Numbered from the stretch's first letter, positions 28,443 to 41,800 are shown. The stretch is 64,000 nt of DNA from Leptolyngbya sp. CCY15150 (GCF_016888135.1 NZ_JACSWB010000147.1:1-64000), one strand, 5' to 3'. Made by a program: numbers and translations. Notes: generated from the sequence alone by a model not told the origin.

Positions 28443-28541
28443 ATGATCTGGGAGTCCGGCTTGGCTATCTGGCTTGGCTATCTGGGAGGCGATCGCCCCT
28501 CCAGATAGGGTATGCGTCGGGACGAGATCACACCGCAGCCA

Positions 28542-29444
28542 TCACACTGAGGACTCTGTTTTCAGCTCGGAGATCACCTGCTCTAGCTGGTGGCTATTGG
28601 CCCGGTAAACTTCGTTGCAGAAATGACAGGTGGCCTCTGCGCCATCATCTTTAACAATCATGTCCTTAAGTTCGTCTTCACCCAGCAGCTTCAAGGCTCC
28701 CAACATCCGCTCAAAAGAACAGCCGCAGTGAAAGTTCAGCATCTGGGTGCCGGGCAAATGCACGAGCCCCATGTCGCCTAGGAGCTCTTCAAAGATCTGC
28801 GGCAAGGTTTTCGATGCCCGTAGCAGCGGCGTAAATCCTGATAGAGCAGACACTCGCGCCTCTAGTTTTTCCACGAGGGCCTCGTCCTGGGCTGCCTTGG
28901 GCAACACTTGAATCAGAAGTCCCCCTGATGCCGTCACTCCTTCTGCGCTGACAAAGACGCCCAAGACTAAGGCTGAGGGAGTTTGCTCGGAGTTCACCAA
29001 ATAGGCGGTGATATCATCCCCAATTTCCCCTGAGACGAGATTTACGGTACTGGAGTAGGGATAACCGTAGCCTACGTCTCGCACCACATAGAGGTAGCCA
29101 TTGCGGCCCACAGCGGTGCCCACGTCTAATTTGCCGCGATCGTTAGGGGGCAGTTCTACGGAAGGACAATCCACATAGCCGCGTACGGTGCCATCCAGAC
29201 CCGCATCAACAAAAATTCCCCCCAAGGGGCCATCACCGTTGATGCGAATGTTCACCCGAGATTCTGGACGCTTCATGCTAGACGCTAGGAGCAGACCGGC
29301 AGACATGGTGCGTCCTAGGGCGGCTGAGGCTACATAGGATAGGTTGTGTCGCCGCCGGGCTTCGTCTGCCAAACGGGTGGTGATAACGCCAACGGCCCGA
29401 ATCCCTCCATCGGCCGCGGTTGCTCGAATTAACTGATCTGCCAT
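28542..29444 (-). CDS. hslO: redox-regulated chaperone Hsp33
   Basis: Hsp33 is a holdase activated by oxidation and heat. The N-terminal domain (MADQLIRATAADGGIR; LLASSMKRPESRVNIRINGDGP) and the C-terminal zinc switch are present. The four zinc cysteines are in FHCGCSF and TCHFCNEV. Length is the normal 300 residues. AGGG stands six bases before the ATG at 29444. It is divergent from the next gene. Confidence 0.95.
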   Translation of the reverse strand: MADQLIRATAADGGIRAVGVITTRLADEARRRHNLSYVASAALGRTMSAGLLLASSMKRPESRVNIRINGDGPLGGIFVDAGLDGTVRGYVDCPSVELPPNDRGKLDVGTAVGRNGYLYVVRDVGYGYPYSSTVNLVSGEIGDDITAYLVNSEQTPSALVLGVFVSAEGVTASGGLLIQVLPKAAQDEALVEKLEARVSALSGFTPLLRASKTLPQIFEELLGDMGLVHLPGTQMLNFHCGCSFERMLGALKLLGEDELKDMIVKDDGAEATCHFCNEVYRANSHQLEQVISELKTESSV

Positions 29445-29611
29445 AGGAACCCTACATAGTTCGTAACAATACTAGTTTTTATTCTACGGTGTGAGTCTGG
29501 GTGTTCGCTGGAGAGATCTCCCTCTAGGATGAAATGAGGGAGCGATCGCCCTAGTGGTGATCCTTGCTTTAGGGCAGGTTGCTCCCTCAGTCCACCAAGA
29601 CAGGATTCACC

Positions 29612-30013
29612 ATGCTCGGAACATTTCAGCGAAGCGACCTCCGTATTGAGATCAATGCATCGAGTACCGCCATTCGAGACAGCCTGACCCAAGGGGCACA
29701 GCTTCGTCGATGGCTGTATCCCCAGTCCTTGTCGATAGGGGATACGGATACCCTCACCCTAGGCAGCACCTTTACAAGCTGGATTGGCCCAATCACCCTT
29801 CAGCATCAAGTTATTCTCTTGGGCGATCAGACCCTACAACTGCTCATGAGCCAAGCGGTGGACGGTGTTCATGAATGGCAATGGGGGGATGGCTGGGTTC
29901 AGTCGAGTTTGGCAGGCGTTTCTATCTTGCCGCTCAATCTGGCGCAAACCCTTAATATCTGGCGGTTGCGAACATTTCTAGAAGCCCAGCAACAGGTGGT
30001 CAGCACCCCATGA
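29612..30013 (+). CDS. conserved cyanobacterial protein, possible SRPBCC fold
   Basis: A 133-residue protein starting MLGTFQRSDLRIEINAS. The alternation of strands (LRIEINAS, TLGSTFTSWIG, ITLQHQVILLG, TLQLLMSQAV, HEWQWGDGWVQSSL) and the closing helix suggest a START/SRPBCC-like fold. No specific function can be given. The ATG at 29612 is chosen; 11 codons of open frame precede it without a ribosome site. It converges with hisD, with 8 bp between stops. Confidence 0.6.
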   Translation: MLGTFQRSDLRIEINASSTAIRDSLTQGAQLRRWLYPQSLSIGDTDTLTLGSTFTSWIGPITLQHQVILLGDQTLQLLMSQAVDGVHEWQWGDGWVQSSLAGVSILPLNLAQTLNIWRLRTFLEAQQQVVSTP

Positions 30014-30021
30014 GCGATCGC

Positions 30022-31344
30022 TTAGGGATCTTGGGGATCGTCGGCGTCTTCAACGCGTCGTTTGACCGAGTCGGCATGGGAGGGCAGCCCTTCACAGGTG
30101 GCCAGGAGGTCAATGGCGTCGGCAACTTTGCGCAGTGCTGTGGGGGAATATTGAATCAGGCTGGAATGCTTCATGAAGGTTTCAACCCCCAAGGCAGAGG
30201 CGTAGCGCGCTGCACCGGAGGTGGGCAGGGTATGGTTGGGACCGGCCAGGTAGTCGCCGATCGCTTCTGGGGTGGAGGAGCCGAGGAAAATAGCTCCGGC
30301 ATGGCGGACACCCTCGATCAAGCCCCAGGGATCGGTGACTTCCAGTTCTAAATGCTCTGGGGCAAATTCGTTGGAGAGTTCTATCGCCATATCCAGGGAG
30401 TCTACAACCACAACCAAGCCATAGTGGGCGATCGCTTTTTCCGTAAGCAGTCGGCGGGGATGGTTGACTAACTGCCGCTCAACTTCAGCAACCACCTGTC
30501 GTCCAAGGCTGACGTCTGTGGTGATCAAAATGGCGGCGGCCATGGGATCGTGCTCGGCCTGGGCTAGGAGATCAGTGGCAACATACACTGGATTGGCAGA
30601 CTGGTCGGCAATCACCAGCACTTCTGACGGCCCTGCTAAGGAATCAATGCCCACGGTGCCATAGACCAGCTTCTTAGCCAGCGTCACATAGATATTGCCT
30701 GGCCCGGTAATCACGTGAACGTTGGGGATGGTTTCCGTGCCGTAGGCCAGGGCCGCGATCGCCTGAGCCCCACCCACGCGATAGATTTCCTGAACCCCAG
30801 CCTCCTGCGCCGCCACCAAAATGGCAGGATTCACGGCTTTTTCCGGGCCCGGCGGCGTCACCATGACGATGCGAGGCACCCCCGCCACTTTGGCCGGTAC
30901 CGCATTCATCAAGACCGTGCTGACGTAGGAAGCCCGCCCCCCAGGAATATAGAGACCTGCCCGGTCTACCGGCGTGTAGCGCTTGCCGAGCACCACGTTA
31001 TCTTCGCCAAACTGTACCCAGCTCTTAGGTACTCGCTGGCGGTGAAACGCTTCAATGTTGCGACGGGCTAGCTGGATAGCATCTAGCAGTTCCTTGGACA
31101 CCTGTTGATAGGCAGCATCCAACTCAGAACCGCTCACGCGTAAGTCTTCCAACTTCAGGGTGCGTTGGTCAAACTCTTCGGTGTAGTGGATCAAAGCGCG
31201 ATCGCCCTGTCGTTGAACAGCTTGAAGCACCTCTCGCACAGTGGCTTCTTTGTGGATGATCTGCTCATCATGGGTGCGATCGCAAATTCGCCGCAATTCT
31301 GTTCGCGCTTCTGAAACCTGGTTGATAATTCGAAGCATTGCCAT
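30022..31344 (-). CDS. hisD: histidinol dehydrogenase
   Basis: HisD oxidises histidinol to histidine in two NAD-dependent steps and is zinc-bound. Seen are [62 protein letters not shown] (catalytic Glu/His region) and [14 protein letters not shown]. Length 440 residues agrees with the family. ATG at 31344 or 31338 are both possible starts. It is not next to other his genes. Confidence 0.96.
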   Translation of the reverse strand: MAMLRIINQVSEARTELRRICDRTHDEQIIHKEATVREVLQAVQRQGDRALIHYTEEFDQRTLKLEDLRVSGSELDAAYQQVSKELLDAIQLARRNIEAFHRQRVPKSWVQFGEDNVVLGKRYTPVDRAGLYIPGGRASYVSTVLMNAVPAKVAGVPRIVMVTPPGPEKAVNPAILVAAQEAGVQEIYRVGGAQAIAALAYGTETIPNVHVITGPGNIYVTLAKKLVYGTVGIDSLAGPSEVLVIADQSANPVYVATDLLAQAEHDPMAAAILITTDVSLGRQVVAEVERQLVNHPRRLLTEKAIAHYGLVVVVDSLDMAIELSNEFAPEHLELEVTDPWGLIEGVRHAGAIFLGSSTPEAIGDYLAGPNHTLPTSGAARYASALGVETFMKHSSLIQYSPTALRKVADAIDLLATCEGLPSHADSVKRRVEDADDPQDP

Positions 31345-31630
31345 GCAGAGTTAAAACGGGCTAAGGAAAACGATAGGGCTTGCTGTGGCGCTCCTACCGA
31401 TAGGTTGGTCACAGCAAACATGCTTAGGGGGCTTCTGAGCAAGTTGGGCGCTCAATCACCTTCACCAGTGACGGAGTAACCCCTCTGTTGTCTAGCTTAA
31501 CTCGGATTTTCTCTCAATCATGGTCATTTCCCTGACAACCTTGGCAGAATTTACGCGAGATGGAACATCTTTTGTTATGATAGATTTTCGCCAAAGTTGT
31601 GATCACTTACACCTAAATTAGATTCGAGCC

Positions 31631-31930
31631 GTGGCAAACATCAAGTCTGCAATCAAGCGCATTAACATTACGGAGCGCAATCGCCTCCGGAATAAATTCT
31701 ATCGTTCAGCATCCAGAACGCTGATCAAGCGGTACTTTACGGCTTTAGATGCCTATGCTGCCAATCCGACGCCGGAAGCCCAGCAAGAGGTAGAACAACG
31801 CATCTCCGCTGCCTACAGCAAAATCGACAAGGCCGTGAAGCGGGGCGTGCTCCATAGCAATACAGGTGCTCGTAGAAAGGCACGTCTTGCTAAAGCCCTG
31901 AAGGAAAAAATGGCGACTGCCTCATCCTAG
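31631..31930 (+). CDS. rpsT: 30S ribosomal protein S20
   Basis: A small basic helical protein of 99 residues ([51 protein letters not shown]) that binds 16S rRNA. The start is GTG. A TATGAT at 31576-31581 could be its -10 element, about 45 bp before the start; no matching -35 box was found. It diverges from hisD and precedes tatD and the rpo operon, as in other cyanobacteria. Confidence 0.96.
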   Translation: MANIKSAIKRINITERNRLRNKFYRSASRTLIKRYFTALDAYAANPTPEAQQEVEQRISAAYSKIDKAVKRGVLHSNTGARRKARLAKALKEKMATASS

Positions 31931-32061
31931 CCCTTGCTCGCTAGCACTAGGTAGCTCCTGCTCCGCACCCCGTCTGGATTCTGCCGATCTACGTCGAGAA
32001 TCATTCTGAACGTTGTGTCTCACCTCTAGTTGTTCTCCACGGAGATTTTGTCTGTCCATCT

Positions 32062-32871
32062 ATGCAGTTGATTGACACCCACGTTCATCTAAACTTTGAG
32101 AGTTTCCAAGCCGATTTGCCCGATGTTGCCCAAGCCTGGCGAGATGCTGGTGTTGTCCGATTAGTGCATTCCTGTGTTGAGCCATCAGAGTTTCCTAGAA
32201 TTCAGGCGATCGCTGATGGGTTCCCAGAAATTTCCTTTGCTGTGGGACTCCATCCTCTCGACGCCGACAAGTGGACCGATCAGACTGCCGCTCAAATTCG
32301 GGATTTAGCTCAGTCTGATCAACGGGTTGTTGCCATTGGAGAAATGGGCCTGGATTTCTACAAAGCAGATGACCAGGATCGGCAGGTTGAGGTCTTTCGC
32401 TCTCAGTTAGCGATCGCCCACGACCTAGGGTTGCCCATCATTGTCCACTGTCGAGATGCTGCCGTAGCCATGCAGCACATTTTGATAGAGTTTTTTGAGC
32501 ATGTTGGATCCGTGTCGGGCGTGATGCATTGCTGGAGCGGCACTCCAGAAGAAACGCAAGGGTTTCTTGATTTAGGGTTTTACGTCAGCTTTAGCGGCAT
32601 TGTGACGTTTAAAAACGCACACCAAGTTCAAGCTTCAGCCCAGCATGTACCCAGCGATCGCCTGTTGATTGAAACAGATTGCCCTTTTCTGTCGCCCGTG
32701 CCCAAACGCAAGGAACGGCGTAACCAACCGGCTCATGTACGGTTTGTCGCTGAAAAACTAGCCGAGCTGCGAGGTGTCTCTCTGGAGGCGATCGCCACCC
32801 AGACCACTCAAAACGCCTGTAGACTGTTTGGCATAACTGTTCCTGACGTCTATGCCAACGCTAAAGGTTAG
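32062..32871 (+). CDS. tatD: TatD-family metal-dependent hydrolase
   Basis: A DNase-like TIM-barrel amidohydrolase of 269 residues. Metal ligands are the N-terminal DTHVHLNF, E in GEMGLDFY, H in IVHCRDAA, H in MHCWSG and D in [10 protein letters not shown]. The closing [12 protein letters not shown] is typical. The enzyme is linked to DNA repair and quality control; its in vivo substrate is not settled. It lies 130 bp after rpsT and may be co-transcribed with it. Confidence 0.93.
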   Translation: MQLIDTHVHLNFESFQADLPDVAQAWRDAGVVRLVHSCVEPSEFPRIQAIADGFPEISFAVGLHPLDADKWTDQTAAQIRDLAQSDQRVVAIGEMGLDFYKADDQDRQVEVFRSQLAIAHDLGLPIIVHCRDAAVAMQHILIEFFEHVGSVSGVMHCWSGTPEETQGFLDLGFYVSFSGIVTFKNAHQVQASAQHVPSDRLLIETDCPFLSPVPKRKERRNQPAHVRFVAEKLAELRGVSLEAIATQTTQNACRLFGITVPDVYANAKG

Positions 32872-33388
32872 TCATCTGTGATTTACCGTTGCTGACCACC
32901 ATCATAGAAATTCGGCCCATATTTTTCGGTTAGAGTCAAGTTATTGGGGCATAATAGTAAAACCAGTTTATGTCTGTATGACCCGGCTAGGTGATCGCAT
33001 GGGGGCTGCTCTTTCTAAGATCAGTGCCCGCTGTTATGTTTTGTGATAGAGCTGTCATCACGTTTGCTGTTAAGGAACTTGATGCTAACCAAAGGAATGG
33101 CCCAATTCCTAAACTTCTTCGTTAATCTATGGTTGGGATGCCTGTCCGATCTAAAGCCTACCTACGTGCCCTTGCTTATTACTGACCCAACTATTACCCG
33201 ACTATTGCTTTTACGCCGTGAAAGTTGCTATTTATATTTGACCCGATTTGCTTGGCGATCGCATCATCCGTGAGTTTGACGAGATCAGTCTCTACAGGAT
33301 TGTAGGGTCTGAATTTTTGTGTTGACGACACTCACCCACCAAGAGTAATCTTGACCACCCATAGGGCGTGACTTGCTTGAGGAGACGC
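32872..33388. other. leader region upstream of rpoB
   Basis: About 515 bp. A 76-codon frame at 33043-33273 has no ribosome site, begins with GTG and shows no protein-family pattern, so it is not counted. The rpo operon promoter is placed near the right end. Confidence 0.45.
33322..33351 (+). promoter_or_regulatory. candidate sigma-70-type promoter of the rpo operon
   Basis: TTGACG (33322-33327), an 18-bp spacer and TAATCT (33346-33351) lie 38 bp before the rpoB ATG. GAGGAG then sits about 7 bases before the start codon. The hexamers are near consensus; no other promoter was seen that close. Confidence 0.45.
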
Positions 33389-36300
33389 ATGACTAATTTA
33401 ACCCAGACTTCACCCGCCTTCACTCTACCAGACCTAGTTGAGATTCAGCGGGCTAGTTTCCGTTGGTTTCTTGAAGAAGGATTGATCGAAGAACTCAATA
33501 GTTACTCCCCGATTACAGACTACACCGGGAAGCTAGAACTTCATTTTCTTGGTCACAACTACAAACTCAAGCGCCCGAAGTATGATGTCGATGAGGCTAA
33601 GCGGCGGGATAGTACCTACGCCGTTCAGATGTATGTCCCCACTCGGCTGATTAACAAAGAAACGGGTGAGATCAAGGAGCAGGAAGTCTTCATCGGTGAC
33701 CTACCGCTGATGACCGATCGCGGTACCTTCATCATCAATGGAGCAGAGCGGGTTATTGTTAACCAAATTGTGCGTAGCCCTGGGGTCTACTACAAGGCGG
33801 AAACGGACAAAAATGGCCGGCGTACCTACAATGCCAGTCTCATTCCTAACCGAGGCGCATGGCTGAAGTTTGAGACCGACAAGAATGACTTGGTCTGGGT
33901 ACGGATTGATAAGACTCGTAAGCTATCCGCCCAGGTCTTGCTCAAGGCCCTAGGCTTGAACGATAGCGAAATCTTTGATGCCCTGCGCCATCCTGAGTAT
34001 TTCCAAAAGACCATCGACAAAGAAGGGCAGTTTAGCGAAGATGAAGCTCTCATGGAGCTGTATCGCAAGCTGCGTCCGGGTGAGCCGCCGACGGTGTCTG
34101 GTGGACAACAACTGCTAGAATCTCGCTTCTTTGATCCTAAGCGTTACGACCTTGGACGGGTGGGTCGCTACAAGCTCAACCGCAAGCTGCGCCTGAGTAT
34201 TCCTGACACCATGCGGGTGCTGACGCCTCAAGATATCCTGGCGGCGATCGATTATCTGATCAACCTAGAGTTTGATATCGGCACCATTGATGACATCGAC
34301 CACTTAGGCAACCGTCGAGTGCGATCGGTGGGTGAGCTGTTGCAAAACCAGGTGCGTGTTGGTCTCAATCGCCTAGAGCGGATCATTCGGGAACGGATGA
34401 CCGTGTCAGATGCCGAATCGCTGACCCCAGCCTCTTTGGTGAACCCTAAGCCCTTGGTGGCTGCCATCAAGGAATTCTTCGGCTCTTCCCAGCTTTCCCA
34501 GTTCATGGATCAAACCAATCCTCTGGCAGAGCTGACGCACAAACGCCGTCTCAGTGCCTTGGGCCCAGGTGGTCTTACCCGGGAGCGGGCGGGCTTTGCC
34601 GTGCGAGATATTCACCCCTCTCACTATGGACGGATTTGTCCGATTGAGACGCCAGAAGGCCCGAACGCTGGTCTGATTGGTTCTTTGGCAACCCACGCGC
34701 GCGTCAATGCCTATGGGTTCATTGAAACGCCGTCGTATCCGGTAGAAAATGGCCGGGTGCTGAAGGAGCAAGCGCCGCTCTATATGACCGCGGATGAAGA
34801 GGACGACCTGCGGGTGGCACCGGGGGATATTCCCCTGGATGAAGAAGGCTACATTTTGGGTGAAACCGTACCGGTACGCTACCGGCAGGAATTCACTACC
34901 ACCACCCCCACCGAGGTGGACTATGTAGCGATTTCTCCAGTACAGATTATTTCTGTCGCCACATCCCTGATTCCCTTCCTAGAGCACGATGATGCGAACC
35001 GAGCCTTGATGGGCTCGAACATGCAGCGGCAGGCCGTCCCCTTGCTACGCCCAGAGCGTCCCCTGGTGGGAACTGGGTTGGAGGCGCAGGCTGCCCGTGA
35101 CTCGGGGATGGTGATTCTCTCGCGAGTGGATGGGGAAGTCACCTATGTGGACGCTACCCGGATTGTGGTGCGCGATGATCAGGGGCAGGAGATTGAACAT
35201 ATTGTTCAGAAGTACCAACGCTCCAACCAAGATACTTGCTTGAACCAACGCCCTATTGTCTTTGAAGGCGATCGCGTGGTGCTCGGCCAGGTCTTGGCGG
35301 ATGGTTCTGCCACGGAAGGGGGTGAGATTGCCCTCGGTCAAAACGTCATCATCTCCTATATGCCGTGGGAGGGATACAACTATGAGGATGCAATCCTTAT
35401 TAGCGAGCGCTTGGTGTATGAAGACGTCTACACCTCGATTCACATTGAAAAGTATGAAATTGAGGCACGTCAGACCAAGCTTGGCCCTGAAGAAATTACC
35501 CGAGAAATCCCCAACGTTGGTGAAGATGCCCTGCGTCAGCTTGACGAAACGGGGATCATTCGGATCGGGGCATGGGTAGAGGCTAGCGACATTTTGGTGG
35601 GTAAGGTGACGCCTAAGGGCGAGTCTGACCAGCCACCGGAAGAAAAACTGCTGCGCGCTATTTTCGGGGAAAAAGCCCGAGATGTGCGAGATAATTCCCT
35701 GCGAGTGCCCAACGGTGAGAAAGGCCGGGTTGTGGATGTCCGCGTCTTTACCCGCGAGCAAGGGGATGAGCTGCCGCCGGGGGCCAACATGGTGGTTCGG
35801 GTGTATGTGGCCCAGAAGCGGAAAATTCAGGTGGGCGACAAGATGGCTGGACGCCACGGCAACAAAGGGATTATTTCCCGAATCTTGCCGATTGAAGACA
35901 TGCCCTATCTGCCTGATGGAACCCCCATTGACATTGCTCTTAACCCTCTAGGGGTGCCGTCTCGGATGAACGTGGGTCAGGTCTTCGAGTGCCTATTGGG
36001 TTGGGCTGGCCACAACCTCAATACTCGCTTTAAGGTGACGCCGTTTGACGAAATGTATGGGCAGGAAGCGTCCCGCAGCATCACCCATGGCAAACTGCTG
36101 GAGGCTCGGGAAGAAACGGGTAAAGACTGGATCTTTGATCCAGAGAATCCTGGCAAGATCCAAGTCTATGACGGGCGAACAGGCGAGCCGTTTGATCGTC
36201 CGGTGACGGTGGGTACGGCCTACATGCTGAAGCTGGTTCACTTAGTGGACGATAAGATTCATGCTCGCTCAACGGGGCCATACTCCTTGGTGACTCAGCA

Positions 36301-36697
36301 GCCCTTGGGTGGTAAGGCTCAGCAAGGTGGTCAGCGATTTGGCGAAATGGAAGTTTGGGCGCTGGAAGCCTTTGGTGCATCCTATACCCTGCAAGAGCTT
36401 CTGACCGTGAAGTCGGATGATATGCAGGGACGCAACGAAGCCCTCAATGCCATTGTCAAAGGCAAGGCCATTCCTCGTCCAGGTACCCCTGAATCCTTTA
36501 AGGTTTTGATGCGAGAGCTGCAGTCCCTCTGTTTAGATATTGCTGCTCACAAGCTTGAAACCAATGAAGACGGCAGCAGCCGCGATGTGGAAGTGGATCT
36601 CATGGCAGACGTTAGTAGTCGTCGAGCTCCATCTCGTCCCACCTACGAATCAGTGTCCCGTGAGGAAGACACTGAAGAAGTTGGAGAGCAACTCTAG
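33389..36697 (+). CDS. rpoB: RNA polymerase beta subunit
   Basis: The catalytic beta subunit of RNA polymerase. The start is ATG 33389 ([20 protein letters not shown]), just after GAGGAG; upstream ATG codons are not preceded by one. Signatures include the rifampicin region ([23 protein letters not shown], shown here in parts: [13 protein letters not shown], then [12 protein letters not shown]), [16 protein letters not shown] and [13 protein letters not shown] near the C-terminus. At 1,102 residues it is the short cyanobacterial form without the large beta insertions of proteobacteria. It opens the rpoB-rpoC1-rpoC2 operon. Confidence 0.98.
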   Translation: MTNLTQTSPAFTLPDLVEIQRASFRWFLEEGLIEELNSYSPITDYTGKLELHFLGHNYKLKRPKYDVDEAKRRDSTYAVQMYVPTRLINKETGEIKEQEVFIGDLPLMTDRGTFIINGAERVIVNQIVRSPGVYYKAETDKNGRRTYNASLIPNRGAWLKFETDKNDLVWVRIDKTRKLSAQVLLKALGLNDSEIFDALRHPEYFQKTIDKEGQFSEDEALMELYRKLRPGEPPTVSGGQQLLESRFFDPKRYDLGRVGRYKLNRKLRLSIPDTMRVLTPQDILAAIDYLINLEFDIGTIDDIDHLGNRRVRSVGELLQNQVRVGLNRLERIIRERMTVSDAESLTPASLVNPKPLVAAIKEFFGSSQLSQFMDQTNPLAELTHKRRLSALGPGGLTRERAGFAVRDIHPSHYGRICPIETPEGPNAGLIGSLATHARVNAYGFIETPSYPVENGRVLKEQAPLYMTADEEDDLRVAPGDIPLDEEGYILGETVPVRYRQEFTTTTPTEVDYVAISPVQIISVATSLIPFLEHDDANRALMGSNMQRQAVPLLRPERPLVGTGLEAQAARDSGMVILSRVDGEVTYVDATRIVVRDDQGQEIEHIVQKYQRSNQDTCLNQRPIVFEGDRVVLGQVLADGSATEGGEIALGQNVIISYMPWEGYNYEDAILISERLVYEDVYTSIHIEKYEIEARQTKLGPEEITREIPNVGEDALRQLDETGIIRIGAWVEASDILVGKVTPKGESDQPPEEKLLRAIFGEKARDVRDNSLRVPNGEKGRVVDVRVFTREQGDELPPGANMVVRVYVAQKRKIQVGDKMAGRHGNKGIISRILPIEDMPYLPDGTPIDIALNPLGVPSRMNVGQVFECLLGWAGHNLNTRFKVTPFDEMYGQEASRSITHGKLLEAREETGKDWIFDPENPGKIQVYDGRTGEPFDRPVTVGTAYMLKLVHLVDDKIHARSTGPYSLVTQQPLGGKAQQGGQRFGEMEVWALEAFGASYTLQELLTVKSDDMQGRNEALNAIVKGKAIPRPGTPESFKVLMRELQSLCLDIAAHKLETNEDGSSRDVEVDLMADVSSRRAPSRPTYESVSREEDTEEVGEQL

Positions 36698-36853
36698 GAG
36701 AGGGGCGATCGCCCGGCTACGGTATTCCCTAGACTAAGAGCTTGTCTCCTTCGTTTGGGATAACACCATGGCCCAGCTTGCAGCGATCGCCTACCTCCAC
36801 GATTATCTCTGTCCCAGTTCCTCTGTCAGCACTATTAAAGGAAGTGATCACGG

Positions 36854-38728
36854 ATGCCCAAAATAGAGCAACGGTTCGACTACGTCAAAATTGGGCTGGC
36901 ATCGCCCGATCGAATCCGGCAGTGGGGTGAGCGCACCCTGCCCAACGGCATGGTCGTGGGTGAGGTGACCAAGCCCGAAACCATCAATTACCGAACGCTC
37001 AAGCCTGAAATGGATGGCTTGTTCTGCGAGCGGATTTTTGGCCCCGCTAAGGATTGGGAATGCCACTGTGGCAAATACAAGCGGGTGCGCCATAGAGGGA
37101 TTGTCTGTGAGCGCTGCGGTGTAGAGGTGACAGAGTCACGGGTGCGCCGCCACCGCATGGGCTATATCAAGTTGGCTGCCCCGGTTGCCCACGTTTGGTA
37201 TCTCAAGGGAATTCCTAGCTACATGGCAATCCTGTTGGATATGCCCTTGCGGGATGTGGAACAAATTGTCTACTTCAATGCCTACGTGGTGTTAAGCCCA
37301 GGCAATGCCGATAACCTGGCCTACAAACAGTTGCTGACGGAAGATCAATGGATCGAAATTGAAGATCAGCTGTACAGCGAAGATTCTGATCTGTCTGGCG
37401 TAGAAGTTGGGATTGGCGCTGAAGCCCTCCAGCGACTTCTAGAAGATCTGAACCTCGAAGCTGAGGCAGAGCAACTGCGGGAAGAAATTGCCGGTGCTAA
37501 GGGGCAAAAACGCGCCAAGTTGATTAAGCGCCTGCGGGTGATTGATAACTTTGTGGCTACCGGTTCCCGACCAGAGCACATGGTGCTGAATGTGATTCCG
37601 GTGATTCCGCCGGATCTCCGTCCCATGGTGCAGCTCGACGGGGGACGCTTTGCAACCTCAGATTTGAACGATCTCTATCGTCGGGTGATTAACCGAAATA
37701 ATCGCCTAGCCCGTCTCCAGGAAATTCTGGCACCGGAAATCATTGTGCGCAACGAAAAGCGCATGCTCCAGGAAGCTGTGGATGCGTTGATTGATAACGG
37801 TCGGCGGGGGCGTACTGTCGTTGGCGCTAATAACCGTCCTCTGAAGTCCTTGTCTGACATCATTGAAGGGAAGCAAGGACGATTCCGGCAGAACTTGCTA
37901 GGGAAACGGGTAGACTACTCCGGTCGTTCGGTGATTGTGGTGGGGCCCAACCTGAAGATGCACCAGTGTGGGCTGCCGAAGGAAATGGCCATTGAGCTAT
38001 TCCAGCCCTTCGTCATTCACCGCTTGATTCGTCAAGGTCTAGTCAACAATATCAAGGCGGCTAAGAAGCTGATCCAGCGTAATGATCCCAGCATTTGGGA
38101 TGTGTTGGAAGAGGTGATTGAAGGACACCCGGTGATGCTGAACCGGGCACCGACGCTGCACCGTTTGGGGATTCAGGCCTTCGAGCCAATTTTGGTGGAA
38201 GGACGAGCGATTCAGATTCATCCTCTAGTTTGTCCGGCCTTCAACGCTGACTTTGATGGAGACCAAATGGCGGTGCATGTGCCGCTCTCCCTAGAAGCTC
38301 AAGCGGAGGCTCGCTTACTGATGCTGGCTTCGAACAACATTCTGTCGCCGGCAACGGGGCGTCCGATTGTGACCCCTAGCCAAGATATGGTGTTGGGCTG
38401 CTACTATCTCACCGTGGACAACCCCAAGCAGCAACTGGGCAGTGGGCGTTACTTCTCTAGCATGGATGACGTGGTGATTGCCTATGAGCAAAAGCAGGTG
38501 TCTCTCCATGCCCATGTGTGGGTACGGTTTGATGGGCCGGTTGATAGCGGCGAAAAGGAAGGAGAACCCCTAGAGGAGTCTCGCACCGACGAAGGAATCA
38601 CCACTCGGGTGTACAAATTCCGACGGGTGCGTGAGGATGCAGAGGGCAATATTATTTCTCAGTATGTTCGAACGACGCCGGGGCGCATCATTTACAACAA
38701 AACGATTCACGACGTTTTGATGACCTAG
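36854..38728 (+). CDS. rpoC1: RNA polymerase gamma subunit (N-terminal half of beta')
   Basis: In cyanobacteria and chloroplasts beta' is split; rpoC1 encodes the N-terminal part. The zinc cysteines C70, C72, C85 and C88 ([10 protein letters not shown] ... IVCERCGVE) are seen. The Mg-binding catalytic loop NADFDGDQ is at 464-471, and [18 protein letters not shown] precedes it. The 624 residues are typical. AAAGGAAGTG precedes the ATG. It lies 156 bp after rpoB and 92 bp before rpoC2. Confidence 0.98.
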   Translation: MPKIEQRFDYVKIGLASPDRIRQWGERTLPNGMVVGEVTKPETINYRTLKPEMDGLFCERIFGPAKDWECHCGKYKRVRHRGIVCERCGVEVTESRVRRHRMGYIKLAAPVAHVWYLKGIPSYMAILLDMPLRDVEQIVYFNAYVVLSPGNADNLAYKQLLTEDQWIEIEDQLYSEDSDLSGVEVGIGAEALQRLLEDLNLEAEAEQLREEIAGAKGQKRAKLIKRLRVIDNFVATGSRPEHMVLNVIPVIPPDLRPMVQLDGGRFATSDLNDLYRRVINRNNRLARLQEILAPEIIVRNEKRMLQEAVDALIDNGRRGRTVVGANNRPLKSLSDIIEGKQGRFRQNLLGKRVDYSGRSVIVVGPNLKMHQCGLPKEMAIELFQPFVIHRLIRQGLVNNIKAAKKLIQRNDPSIWDVLEEVIEGHPVMLNRAPTLHRLGIQAFEPILVEGRAIQIHPLVCPAFNADFDGDQMAVHVPLSLEAQAEARLLMLASNNILSPATGRPIVTPSQDMVLGCYYLTVDNPKQQLGSGRYFSSMDDVVIAYEQKQVSLHAHVWVRFDGPVDSGEKEGEPLEESRTDEGITTRVYKFRRVREDAEGNIISQYVRTTPGRIIYNKTIHDVLMT

Positions 38729-38820
38729 GGGCTGTCGTACAGGGTTTGGCGACGGAGCGATCGCCCATCACCTAGGGGCGATCGCATCAGATGCATTGTT
38801 TTGAGGGGCAAGGGAGAACC

Positions 38821-41800
38821 ATGGCAGATCAACAACCAACTCAGCAGTTAGAGCAAAAGCCGGTTTTTTATAACCGCGTGATCGATAAGAAGCAGTTGCG
38901 GAATATTGTGTCTTGGGCCTTCACCCACTACGGTACGGCTCGCACAGCCCAGATGGCCGATGAACTGAAGGATCTGGGGTTTAAGTATGCGACCCGAGCT
39001 GGGGTATCGATTAGCGTCGATGATCTAGAAGTACCGCCCAGTAAGCGGCAACTGCTGGAGGCTGCGGAGGAAGAAATTCGCACCACCGAGTCTCGATACA
39101 CCCGTGGTGAGATCACGGAAGTTGAGCGCTTCCAAAAGGTGATTGACACTTGGAACAGCACCAGTGAGGAGCTGAAGGATGAGGTGGTTCGCCACTTCCG
39201 TTCCCGAAATCCTCTCAACTCGGTCTATATGATGGCGTTCTCCGGAGCCCGGGGGAATATCTCTCAGGTGCGTCAGTTGGTGGGGATGCGCGGACTGATG
39301 GCGGATCCGCAAGGGCAGATTATTGACTTGCCGATTAAGACCAACTTCCGGGAAGGACTGACGGTAACGGAATATATCATTTCGTCCTACGGTGCCCGTA
39401 AGGGATTGGTAGATACCGCCCTGCGAACGGCTGACTCGGGTTACCTCACCCGTCGGTTGGTGGATGTGTCTCAGGATGTGATCATTCGGGAGCTAGACTG
39501 CGGTACGCAGCGCGGTATTCCAGCTCGCAGTATGACCGATGGGGAACGGGTGTTGATTCCCCTGAAGGATCGACTGCTGGGTCGGGTGATGGCAGAAGAT
39601 GTGCTGCATCCTGAAACCGGTGAACTGATTCTGGCTCGCAACCAAGCTGTTTCCGATGAAATTGCCGAGTTGATTGGCGAGGCCAAGATTGAGCGGGTCG
39701 TGGTGCGATCGCCCCTTACCTGTGAAGCAACGCGTTCTGTCTGTCAGCATTGCTATGGCTGGAGCTTGGCTCATGCTGAAATGGTGGATCTCGGCGAGGC
39801 CGTTGGCATTATTGCGGCTCAGTCTATTGGTGAACCTGGTACCCAGCTCACCATGCGTACCTTCCACACCGGTGGGGTGTTCACTGGGGAAGTGGCTCAG
39901 CAAGTGCGGGCACCTTTCAATGGTGTGTTGCGCATCGACAAGAGCAAGAAATTCCGGGTTCGCTCCTTCCGCACCCGCCACGGTGATGACGCCATGATTG
40001 TGGAAAGCAACATGGATGTGGTGGTTGAACAGGGCGATCGCAAGAAGAAGCTAGCGGTGGCGGCAGGCTCCATTCTCTTTAAAGATGATGGCGACCCGGT
40101 GAAGGAAGGGCAGATTATTTCGGAAATGTCGGCCACTGGCCGCACGCGCCAGATTACGGAGAAGGCCACCAAGGATGTTGCCTCGGATCTCGCGGGTGAA
40201 GTTCGCTTTGCGGATTTGATTCCGGAAGAGAAGAAAGACCGGCAGGGCAACACGACGCGCATTGCCCAGCGGGGTGGCTTGATCTGGGTGCTGGCTGGGG
40301 AGGTCTATAACTTGCCCCCTGGTGCAGAGCCTGTGGTGAAAAATGGCGATCGCATTGGCCGCAGCGATATCCTTGCAGAAACCAAATTGGTGACCGAGCA
40401 AGGTGGGATTGTCCGTTTGCCCCAAGATCCTGCCGGTAAGAACAGTCGGGAGGTTGAAATTATTACCTCATCGGTCTTGCTGGATCAAGCCAGTGTGACC
40501 GTGGAGAGCTTCCAAGGACGGGAGCATTACGTAATTGAAACCAACAGCAACCAGCGTTTCTCCCTGATTGCTACGCCGGGAACCAAGGTCACCAATGGTC
40601 AAGTGGTGGCAGAATTGGTGGATACTCGCTACCGCACCCAAACCGGTGGGATTATCAAATACGCCGGTGTGGAAGTTGCTGCGAAGAAAGGAAAAGCTAA
40701 GCAGGGCTACGAGATCATCAAAGGTGGTGTGCTGCTTTGGATTCCTGAAGAAGCCCACGAGGTGAATAAAGACATCTCCCTGCTGTTGGTGGAAGACGGG
40801 CAATATGTTGAAGCGGGCACAGAAGTGGTGAAAGACATCTTCTGTCAAAGCAATGGGGTGGTGGAAGTTACTCAGAAGAATGACATTCTGCGGGAAATTG
40901 TCATCAAGCCAGGAGACTTGCACCTGGCCGACAACCCCGAAGAGGTGATGACTAAAGATGGTTCTCTAGCTCAGCCGGGGCAAGAAATTGTACCGGGTCT
41001 GTCGGTGGATGAGTTGCGCTACATCGAGTATGTAGAAACTCCAGAAGGAGCTGCTCTCTTGCTGCGTCCTGTGACAGAATTTACGGTGCCAGATGAGCCG
41101 TCTGTCCCCAGTCAAGAGTCGATCAACGAAGATTCTGGACAGTCTATTCGCCTCCGAGCTATTCAGCGTATTCCCTACAAAGATGGCGATCGCGTCAAGT
41201 CTGTCGAAGGGGTAGAGTTGCTGCGCACGCAGTTAGTGCTAGAAATTGACCAAGACGCTTCCCAACTGGCTGCAGATATTGAATTGGTGCCGGATGAAAC
41301 CGATCCAGACACCATGCGCCTGCAGTTGGTCATTTTGGAATCCTTGGTGATCCGTCGAGATATCGTTGCAGACCAGACCCAAGGCAATACCCAGACTCGC
41401 ATTTTGGTGCAGGATGGCGATCAAATTGCTCCTGGTGCTGTCGTAGCCCGCACGGAAATCCAGTGTAAGGACGGCGGTGAAATTCGCGGGATTCGCCAAG
41501 GCGTGGAAGCGATTCGCCGTATTTTGGTGGTTCGTCAAGATGATCTCTTTACCGTGGATACGCAAGGACAGTCGCCTCGGGTTAAGGTGGGTGATCTGCT
41601 GGTCTCCGGTGCCGAGATTGCCGAGGGCGTCATTCTAGAAGAATCGGGACAGGTCATTGAAACCCGTGATGCAGAGATTGTCTTGCGCATTGCTCGACCC
41701 TATCGCGTCTCATCAGGTGCGGTACTCCATATTGATGATGGAGACTTGGTACAGCGGGGAGACAACCTGGTGATTCTGGTGTTTGAGCGCACCAAAACCG

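Noticed and set aside
33043-33273. 76-codon frame upstream of rpoB
   Set aside because: It starts with GTG without a ribosome site, in the operon leader, and has no family pattern.
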